Assembly: GCA_052389915.1 (NCBI GenBank)
Contig: JBQTHL010000072.1
Coordinates: 6,129 to 70,128 of the forward strand
Length of the DNA: 64,000 nt
From: Panacagrimonas sp052389915
Lineage (GTDB): Bacteria > Pseudomonadota > Gammaproteobacteria > Nevskiales > Nevskiaceae
Direction: 5' to 3'
The notes below the pieces were generated by a model that was given only the letters and a program-made list of their open reading frames with translations, was not told the DNA's origin and did not search any database. Each line of letters starts with the position of its first letter. The first letter of the stretch is position 1. Below are positions 9,072-16,170 of this stretch, piece by piece. The translations under genes were made by a program, and so were the position numbers.

Positions 9072-11064
9072 AGGCGTCCTGTTCGTCGGAGTCGATGAAA
9101 GGCGCTTGCGGGCACTGGATATAGCGCAGCCGCACGCCATCGACGACCACTTGATCTGCGCGCATCGCGGGCGGCGCGTTGCCGACCACGCCGTTCAGCG
9201 CAAGCCCGGCGTTGTGCACGCCGAGGAAGGCGACCATGTCGTCCTGATCGATGCCATCGCCGGAGACGCCGACGGCGCCGATCAGCGTATTGCCGCGGTA
9301 GATCGGCACGCTGCCGGGAAAGATCTGGATACCGTTTGCGCCCAGCGGCGGAAGACCCGGGGTAGGGTCCAGTGCGGGTGTCACGCCTGCGCAAACCTGA
9401 CCGACATCGGTGTCGACCAAGCCGAGGACAAATGCGACATGGCGCACGACGGCGTTGTAGCCCAGGTCGAGCTGCAAGCCGGTCGAGAACGGGCTCCACT
9501 CGCCAGCGGGCTTCGACAGCGGGCCGTGACGCGTGCGGGCAATGCCGTCGGGGAAGAATGGGCGCGCCAGATTGCCGATCGAGCGGTTGGCGAACGCAAG
9601 GCCGTCGACCAGCGCAGCGGGATTGCCAAGGACCTGACGGAAATCGACGACGTAATCCGCCGGAGCGCTGAGACGCAGCAACTCCGGAGCGGCCTGGTCG
9701 GGCTTCAGATACGCCGCGGGCGGCAGCGAGGCCAGAATCTGGGCGGCATCCGTGCGCGAGAACAACAGCGCGGCGCGCGCCTTCTGCAGCGAAACATCGG
9801 CGCCGAACACCGGGGCATCGCGGGTGCGCGCGATGCCGAGGATTTCTCCGGCGCTGCCCACGACCGAAATCGTTGCGCGCATCTGGCTGCTCAGCGGGCG
9901 CCGGATCTGGGCACGCGCACGATTGGCGACATCGAGTGCCGACAACAAGACCTGACGAACCTCGGCCGCGGAAAAGTCCGTGCCGGCAATCGGCGGATAA
10001 CGGTTGTCGCCCGCGGCATCGACGAGAAGAAAAGCATCGCGAGCCGCGAAGTCGGATTCAGTGGCGGCAGCGAAGCCCGAGCGGTTCTGACCAAAAGCCG
10101 TACCCGCGACGATGGCTCCGGAAATTTCCGTGTAGCCCCTGACGGTAACCAGCGCCCCATCGCTCAGCATGCCGAATGCAGGCGCCTCGGACGGGTTCGT
10201 GACCAAATCGTCGAATTCCACGTCCGAAAAGCGCGCCGTCTTCCCATCGAGGGTGATGCGATCCGCACGTCTATCGTTCGGCGCCGCGAAACCGAACGTG
10301 CCCGCAACCGCAATCAGCTCATCCATATCGCGGTCGCGGTCGAGCAGAGAAGAATCGAGCGTGTAGGCGCCATCCGCCTCAACGCCAAGGCCGCCCACGA
10401 GGGTGCCGTTCTTGTACAGCGGCAAGCCTCCCGGATCGGCCGACAAGCCCAGCGGCGAACGATGCGGCCCTGGCCCTGCTCCCGCGCCAGCATCGAAACG
10501 AGTGGAGAGATCGGAACAAGGTAGCTGGGAGAACTGCACTCCAAACAGAGGGCCGCCGGGCTGATCCGTTTCGCCCGGATTGAAATTCGCCTGCACGATC
10601 TGGCTCGCGGTGCGCGTCGTGAAAGCGTTGCCTTCCGACGAGAGATAGGCTCCGGTAATGGCCTTGGCGATGGCCGAAGCTTCTGCCGGCACCAACGAGA
10701 TCCCTTCCAGCCCGCCGCCGATCTCGCCGAGTTCGGGCGGGGAGCCCACTCGCACGTTGGCCGGCGCGTCATCCATGCGGTAGACCGCCAGAACGTTGCC
10801 AACGCGATCCGTCACCGCGAGAACCGCCGGCTTGCCGTTGGCGCGTGCCTCGGCAACGCCCTGCGCGATGATCTGGCGCACGTCTGCAACTGACAACGAG
10901 GTGGGGGTGTCCTGGCAAAAGCCATCGCACGCGGTCGCGCCGGAACCCGTCCCCGCGTTGCCCGGGCCGCTTCCCCCGGAACATGACATCAGCAGACTCG
11001 TGAGCGCTGCCGTCAGCAGACCTGCGATGGGCCGCTTAGCCCTTCTTGTCGAATGCCTCCCCAT
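9058..11064 (-). CDS. Lipoprotein with two GlcG/HbpS-type heme-binding domains
   Basis: A protein of 668 residues. The signal sequence ends in a lipobox, LLMSC, with the acyl-accepting Cys at residue 28, so it should be lipid-anchored. Two copies of the GlcG/HbpS (DUF336) fold follow. Each begins with a VRQxx helix (VADVRQIIAQGVAEA near residue 55; AAEVRQVLLSALDVA near 360) and ends with a small loop (GTLVGGLGVEADG; NTLIGAVGVSGDG). Each has a long insert of its own. HbpS-like domains bind heme or cofactors. In this cluster it may be a heme-linked accessory of the cytochromes, which is inference. Its 5' end overlaps the FHA-cytochrome gene by 29 bases, and a GGGGAAA ribosome site lies inside that gene. 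Confidence 0.82.
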   Translation of the reverse strand: MGRHSTRRAKRPIAGLLTAALTSLLMSCSGGSGPGNAGTGSGATACDGFCQDTPTSLSVADVRQIIAQGVAEARANGKPAVLAVTDRVGNVLAVYRMDDAPANVRVGSPPELGEIGGGLEGISLVPAEASAIAKAITGAYLSSEGNAFTTRTASQIVQANFNPGETDQPGGPLFGVQFSQLPCSDLSTRFDAGAGAGPGPHRSPLGLSADPGGLPLYKNGTLVGGLGVEADGAYTLDSSLLDRDRDMDELIAVAGTFGFAAPNDRRADRITLDGKTARFSDVEFDDLVTNPSEAPAFGMLSDGALVTVRGYTEISGAIVAGTAFGQNRSGFAAATESDFAARDAFLLVDAAGDNRYPPIAGTDFSAAEVRQVLLSALDVANRARAQIRRPLSSQMRATISVVGSAGEILGIARTRDAPVFGADVSLQKARAALLFSRTDAAQILASLPPAAYLKPDQAAPELLRLSAPADYVVDFRQVLGNPAALVDGLAFANRSIGNLARPFFPDGIARTRHGPLSKPAGEWSPFSTGLQLDLGYNAVVRHVAFVLGLVDTDVGQVCAGVTPALDPTPGLPPLGANGIQIFPGSVPIYRGNTLIGAVGVSGDGIDQDDMVAFLGVHNAGLALNGVVGNAPPAMRADQVVVDGVRLRYIQCPQAPFIDSDEQDACANK

Positions 11065-12688
11065 TCGCAGGTTTCCCCTTCTTGCCGAACTGCGCGTCCA
11101 TCCAAGGTGTTTTTGCCCGATGAAAGCGATGGCAGTCGATGCAGGTGGATGGGATCTGTGTGCTCGAATCTACCCCGCCGTGACACGACCTACAAGTGTC
11201 GATTTGAGGGAGCATGAGGTCGTCGGAATTCGCCGAGTTTTCCGCTGCATGACAGCTATCGCAGGCCACCCATTTGTGTGGTGCGTGGGTGAAGCGGGCC
11301 ATCGACATCCAGCTCTGACGCAGGTCCGGCGGCCTCACGGCGAGCGGTTTCCCGGGTATTCGGTCGATCTCGTGGCACTTGGCGCACACGCGTATTTCGA
11401 AGACTTCCTCCGTCTCGTCCGGGCCGCCCTCTGCCTTGCCGCGATCAGCCAGATCGCCGGGTCTTCTAGGTTGGTCCGACTCGGCAGCGTACGGCTCCGT
11501 GCTGACCGGCTTCGCCTTCACCGCGGCCTCCAGCAGGGAGCGCGCAGCGGCATTGTCGCCGTGCGGAAGGAGTAAGGGCACGCCGCCGATATGGACATCG
11601 AGCTGATGGCAGCGCTGGCAATCGTTGGCATAGCGCTGCGGCCGGAAGCCGGCTTCGGTCGGATCCGGCGCATGGCAGGACACACACGCCAGAATTTCCG
11701 TCTTGCCTTCCGCATCGCGCACGCCCTTGGCGTTCAGATGGACATCGTGCGGGAAGATCAGCCCGGAATGATCGCGAATGCTTTTGGAGAGCGTCTCGCG
11801 CATCGCCTTGGGAGTGCTGTCGGTCCGGCCGATGAAGCTCACCTTGAAGGCCGGGTGCACCTCGCCGAAATCCTCGACCGTGCCACTGCCGGCAAGCGAT
11901 GGAAATTTCTTCGGGGTCGCGTGGCAATCGGTGCAGATGCCGGGATGAGAGGGCATTACAGCGTGCTCTCCTCCATGCTCGAAATGGCAGCTTGCGCAGC
12001 GGCGTTGGTCCAGCCCTGCCTGTGTCATCGCGGCCGCATCGTCTCCGTGCTGGGCGGTCGCCGCATGGCAGGCCAGGCAAGACTCGTCGCGCACCTGCTG
12101 GAACACGCCCACGTGGCAGGTCTCGCAGCGGTCCTGGAACTGCGCGTGCACATTGCTGACGCGCCCGGGAGACCACAGGTGATCGCTCGGTAGCCAATGG
12201 CCCAGAGCCGCGGAAGCCGGCACATATTTGAGCACCAGCGGCAACAACAGCAGGAGCACAAGAATGGTGCCGGCGCTCCAGTATGCGGGCCGGCGCATGC
12301 GCCAGCCGGCTTCGCCGAGACTGGTCAGGGCCTCCACACGTTCAGCAGCGCGGCCGGGGTCGTGCTCGTGGATTTCCAGGATCAGTTGCTCGTTGTCTGC
12401 GTCGAAGCCCACGCGGACCCGGTTTGCGCCCACTCGCAGTTCGTCCCCCGCAGCCACCTCGGCCGAGCGCCGGCCGGCTACGCCGTTGACCACGATATCC
12501 GCCCTGCCGAGGCACTCCACGTACAGGCGCAGCGCGGACAGGGGTCTCACCCGCAAGTGGTGCAGCGCAACCAGCAGACCCGGCAGCACGACGGTGTTGT
12601 CGGTCCCCCGGCCGACGGTGAATTCGCCTTCGACCGTCTGGTCCGGTCGAGCGTCGTCCGCGGACAAGCGCCGAATGAGCAGGGCCAT
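11036..12688 (-). CDS. FHA domain - transmembrane - decaheme cytochrome c fusion
   Basis: A protein of 550 residues with an unusual architecture. Residues 5-95 form an FHA-like fold: GR at 26-27, then LPGLLVALHH, so the Arg and His of the phosphothreonine pocket are kept but the usual Ser is Ala 41. A single membrane helix follows at 137-155, preceded by RMRR, which puts the FHA domain in the cytoplasm. The periplasmic part has ten CXXCH sites (CETCH, CLACH, CASCH, CTDCH, CVSCH, CQRCH, CAKCH, CDSCH, CRSCH, CIDCH) from about residue 188 to the end. It would carry electrons from the adjacent cytochrome b to periplasmic carriers, while the FHA domain could read phosphorylation or dock a cytoplasmic partner. 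Three bases separate it from the upstream gene. Confidence 0.87.
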   Translation of the reverse strand: MALLIRRLSADDARPDQTVEGEFTVGRGTDNTVVLPGLLVALHHLRVRPLSALRLYVECLGRADIVVNGVAGRRSAEVAAGDELRVGANRVRVGFDADNEQLILEIHEHDPGRAAERVEALTSLGEAGWRMRRPAYWSAGTILVLLLLLPLVLKYVPASAALGHWLPSDHLWSPGRVSNVHAQFQDRCETCHVGVFQQVRDESCLACHAATAQHGDDAAAMTQAGLDQRRCASCHFEHGGEHAVMPSHPGICTDCHATPKKFPSLAGSGTVEDFGEVHPAFKVSFIGRTDSTPKAMRETLSKSIRDHSGLIFPHDVHLNAKGVRDAEGKTEILACVSCHAPDPTEAGFRPQRYANDCQRCHQLDVHIGGVPLLLPHGDNAAARSLLEAAVKAKPVSTEPYAAESDQPRRPGDLADRGKAEGGPDETEEVFEIRVCAKCHEIDRIPGKPLAVRPPDLRQSWMSMARFTHAPHKWVACDSCHAAENSANSDDLMLPQIDTCRSCHGGVDSSTQIPSTCIDCHRFHRAKTPWMDAQFGKKGKPANGEAFDKKG

Positions 12689-12691
12689 GGC

Positions 12692-13687
12692 CTACCAGTA
12701 GATGAAAACGGCAAGCACGTGCACGAACAGCGCAGCGATCAGGGCGATGGTCATCGGCACATGCACGAACAGCCACACGACCAGGCGCGCGCGCAGAGTG
12801 ATGTCACGGTTGACCCGTTCGAGCAGTGCGTTGCGTCTGGCGAGGGTGTCCAGCAGCTTCTGCAAGGGCTCCCTGCCTTGTCCGATGCCGCCTGCGAACA
12901 GTTGGTCCTCCAGGATCGTGATGGCGCCCTTGGCGCCGCCTTCGGCATTGACGGCGGGCTCCATCGCCTGCATCTTCCTTTCCAGCTCGGTGCGCTTGAG
13001 CTCGAAGAATTCATCGAGCACGCCGGCATCCCCGGGCCTTCGGTAGCGGCCGCTGAGCTGCTCCCAGGCACCGCCGCCGACCGCGGCCCGGGAGACCGAG
13101 CGCACGACGAGCGCGTGCGTGTCCGCATCGATCCTGTCTGCCAGCGCGAGCGCGGACTCGTCGAGTTCCCGCACCTGCTCCAGCATGGTGCCGAATTCCA
13201 TCTGGTTGCGGATGGCGGTGATGCGCTGCGGCAGGACGGAGTAGGCGAAGAGTCCGTAGATGCCGCTGGCGATTACCAACACCATGAGCGTGTATGCCAG
13301 GGTGTGGACGTTCCAGCCGAACTGGAATCCCGTGTGCAAGGTCGCCACCACGAGGAGCGAGAGCCCCAGGTAGACGTGCGCCGACACCCAGGCCTGCATC
13401 GGCGCGCGCGACTCGCCGAACCGCCGCTTGCGCACGCCCAGCCAGGACAGCCAGACGACGAGGCCGGCAGACAGTGTGCCGAGGGTGTACCCCAGCCAGG
13501 TGCTGCCGCTGCTTCCTTCTACCGGATCGTGCAGGGCGTAAGCCAGGATGGACAGCACACAGATCAGCAGCGCCAGCTTGAGGTAACAGCCGCGCCGATA
13601 GACCAGGAAGGATTCATGGCGGCCCGCCGGAGCCTGCGCCGCGCCCAGCCCGCGAAGACGCCGTAGCTGCGCCCTAACGTCCGCCAC
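12692..13687 (-). CDS. Membrane cytochrome b-like protein, two His-pair helices
   Basis: A protein of 331 residues with hydrophobic helices at about 36-53, 63-82, 100-119, 126-147 and 300-330, and a charged 150-residue soluble segment between the fourth and fifth. His 104 and His 118 lie 14 residues apart in one helix, and His 309 and His 323 lie 14 apart in the last helix. This is the arrangement that binds two stacked b hemes in diheme cytochromes b. A further His is at 128. The likely role is to take electrons from quinol or from the upstream flavoprotein/ferredoxin and pass them across the membrane to the decaheme fusion. I do not recognise a named family. Its start overlaps the upstream gene by 14 bases, so the two are probably translated together. 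Confidence 0.75.
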   Translation of the reverse strand: MADVRAQLRRLRGLGAAQAPAGRHESFLVYRRGCYLKLALLICVLSILAYALHDPVEGSSGSTWLGYTLGTLSAGLVVWLSWLGVRKRRFGESRAPMQAWVSAHVYLGLSLLVVATLHTGFQFGWNVHTLAYTLMVLVIASGIYGLFAYSVLPQRITAIRNQMEFGTMLEQVRELDESALALADRIDADTHALVVRSVSRAAVGGGAWEQLSGRYRRPGDAGVLDEFFELKRTELERKMQAMEPAVNAEGGAKGAITILEDQLFAGGIGQGREPLQKLLDTLARRNALLERVNRDITLRARLVVWLFVHVPMTIALIAALFVHVLAVFIYW

Positions 13688-16091
13688 CGGCGAGCACCTC
13701 GAAGAATTCCTTGGGTTTCACCCGGATGGCCGCGCCGGTCGGGCAGGCCTGCACGCAGGCCGGCCCCGCCGCGCGCGTGCCGCACATATCGCACTTCAAG
13801 GCTTTCTTGGGGGCATCCTTGGGATAGTCGTGGATATCGCTGCCCGGCGCCGGCCCCTTGCCCAGCACCAGCCAGCGCCAGAGGCTCGGTGCCTGCGGCG
13901 TGGCCACGCCCATCTGGATGACGCCGTAGGGACAGTTGCGCTCGCAGTTGCCGCAACCGATGCAGGTCTGGTCGATGAAAACCTCGCCGCCGGGCGCTCG
14001 ATGAATCGCATCGGGCGGGCAGTCCTTCATGCAATGCGGATGCTCGCAATGGCGGCAGGACGTGGGCACGTGCAGGTTGTCGAAGGTCGCTCCCGCCTCG
14101 CGGTCCAGGCGCGAAACGTTGCCGTGGGTGGAGGCGCAGGCTTTCTCGCACTGGTCGCAGCGGATGCACAGCTTTTCGTCGATCAGCAGCACATCGGTGG
14201 CCTCGCCCAGCCCCTCCTGCAGCAGAAAATGCATGCGCGCACCGCGTTCGGGATTGCGCTCCATCTGCTCGCGCTGCCGGATCTGCAACAGGAAACGTGC
14301 GCGCACCGTCTCCCGCATCTTCGGATTCCGGGCCAGCAGTTCGAGGAAGGGCCTGGCGCCGATACGGATGATCTCGGTCTTGATCGCGGCCCGGGCGGTG
14401 TGCGTGGACGGCGTGCCGGCGATGACGTCCACCTCGCCGAAATACTGTCCCGCGGCATGGTTCTGCAGGACCACATCGCGTCCTGCGATCCTGGCCGAGA
14501 GCGTCACCGAACCCGACCGGATCAGATGAATCTGCGTGGCCTCATCGCCCACCGACTGAATCGTTTCGCCCGCCTTGAACTGGCCCAGGCTGACCGATTC
14601 CAGAACCTCCCTGAGCTGCCATTCTTCGGCCCCCGGCAGCAGATAGCGCTCCAGCGCGTTGGTTGCAAACACGCGGTCGATGTAGTTTCGAAGCACGACA
14701 TTGCCGGCGATCAGCTTGAGCATTGCCCGGCGCGGAATCTCGATCAGCACACAGGCGTGCCCCGCCACCACTCCGGCCGTGCGCGGCTGTCCGGAAATCA
14801 GGGCCATCTCGCCGACGATCCCGCCCAAGCCTATCCGCTTGAGCTTCAAAGGGTCGTTTTCGTCCAGCCGCACCAGCACCTCGCCCGACACGACAACGTA
14901 AACCGCGTGCCCGGAGTCGCCCTTGCTGTAAAGAAGCTTGCCCTCTGCCGGTGTCAGCACCCTGCTTTCCAGCAGCAGCTCGCGCAATTGCAGCCGGTTG
15001 ATCGCCTCAAGGACGGGAGATCGTTGCGCGACGATATCCAGGCACACCTCCACGTCCCGACCCATGCCGCAGGCAAGGAATTTCTTCTCCAGGATGGGCT
15101 CGTCGGCAGGCTTCACCGGACGGCCCTGGATGAACTCCACCACCTCGTAGCCCTGGTTCATCGCCTGCTTGATCAGCGGGTACCCGGCCAGCGCGCCGAT
15201 GATGTACAGCCCAGGCACGTTGGACTCGTAGGTGGGCGAAATCTGCGGGATCGCGCCCGGGTCCTTGCTCGGGAACATCACGCCGCAGGACTCCACGAAT
15301 GCGCGCGGCGGCGTGGCGCCCAGGCGCGCGATGATGCGATCGCAGGCGAGTTCGACCACACCCTCCTTGGAATTCAACTTCAACATCATCCGGCGATGGC
15401 TCGGATGCCCGTCCGGCAGCGCCGTCACCGACTCCGGCACGCTGTCGTAATGGCACTTCACCCGGCCCTGATCGATGGCCTGCAGGATCAGCGCGTTGTT
15501 GCCCTCCTTGGCGCGAGAGAACTCGTTCTTGCGGTTGACGATGTGCACCGTGTTCTGCCTGGCCAGGGCCACGGCATTTTCGATCGCTGCGTCGCCGGCG
15601 CCGACCACGACGATCGCCTCGCGCCGGTACTCGTCGGGGTCGTCCAGTTGGTACTGGATGTTGGGCAGGTCCTCGCCCGGCACCCGCATGAGATTGGGAT
15701 TGCCCTGCACGCCGATCGAGAGCACGACCTTGTTGGCGACGATGTGGCTGCCGGACGACAGGGTGAGCCGGAATCCCTCGTCGAGTTTCTCGACCCGGGT
15801 CACCGCCGAGCGGAAACGCACATTGACCTTGTGCCGCTGCGTATCGCCGTTCCAGACCTCCAGGATGCGTTCGCGCGTTCCGGCCTCGAAGGCGGTGGCC
15901 GCGCGCAGCGGCAGCACGTTGGGCTCCGCCATCACGTGCTTGCGCTTCTGGTAACGGAAGACGGTGTGCGAAAGGTGGCTCTGCTCTTCCAGCAGCACGT
16001 GCGAATCGCCCATTTCCGCGGCCCGGCAAGCCGCCGAAATTCCGGCAGGCCCGGAACCGATGATGGCGATTCGATACGACTCGGTCTCCAC
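13674..16091 (-). CDS. Flavoprotein - two cNMP-binding domains - 4Fe-4S ferredoxin fusion
   Basis: A cytoplasmic protein of 805 residues. Residues 1-330 are a two-dinucleotide-fold oxidoreductase: GSGPAG at 12-17 for FAD and VVGAGDAAIE near 175 for NAD(P). There is no CXXC redox pair, so it is not a thioredoxin reductase. Two cyclic-nucleotide-binding domains follow (about 370-470 and 490-590). The first keeps the phosphate-binding cassette GEMALISGQPRTA with Glu and Arg; the second has GEVDVIAGTPSTHTA, which lacks the Arg. The last 170 residues hold four Cys clusters (CIRCDQCEKAC, CRHCEHPHCMKDC, CIGCGNCERNC, CDMC..CVQAC), like the electron-transfer subunits of molybdo-oxidoreductases. It would oxidise NAD(P)H and feed the adjacent cytochrome b under cyclic-nucleotide control. 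The cyclase gene lies immediately upstream. Confidence 0.88.
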   Translation of the reverse strand: METESYRIAIIGSGPAGISAACRAAEMGDSHVLLEEQSHLSHTVFRYQKRKHVMAEPNVLPLRAATAFEAGTRERILEVWNGDTQRHKVNVRFRSAVTRVEKLDEGFRLTLSSGSHIVANKVVLSIGVQGNPNLMRVPGEDLPNIQYQLDDPDEYRREAIVVVGAGDAAIENAVALARQNTVHIVNRKNEFSRAKEGNNALILQAIDQGRVKCHYDSVPESVTALPDGHPSHRRMMLKLNSKEGVVELACDRIIARLGATPPRAFVESCGVMFPSKDPGAIPQISPTYESNVPGLYIIGALAGYPLIKQAMNQGYEVVEFIQGRPVKPADEPILEKKFLACGMGRDVEVCLDIVAQRSPVLEAINRLQLRELLLESRVLTPAEGKLLYSKGDSGHAVYVVVSGEVLVRLDENDPLKLKRIGLGGIVGEMALISGQPRTAGVVAGHACVLIEIPRRAMLKLIAGNVVLRNYIDRVFATNALERYLLPGAEEWQLREVLESVSLGQFKAGETIQSVGDEATQIHLIRSGSVTLSARIAGRDVVLQNHAAGQYFGEVDVIAGTPSTHTARAAIKTEIIRIGARPFLELLARNPKMRETVRARFLLQIRQREQMERNPERGARMHFLLQEGLGEATDVLLIDEKLCIRCDQCEKACASTHGNVSRLDREAGATFDNLHVPTSCRHCEHPHCMKDCPPDAIHRAPGGEVFIDQTCIGCGNCERNCPYGVIQMGVATPQAPSLWRWLVLGKGPAPGSDIHDYPKDAPKKALKCDMCGTRAAGPACVQACPTGAAIRVKPKEFFEVLAGGGR

Positions 16092-16170
16092 GCGCTCCTC
16101 CCGTCAGCAGCGAAACCCGACGCGCCTAATCTGAGTCATCGGGCAGGGTTTTGCCAGTGACGGCCGACCA

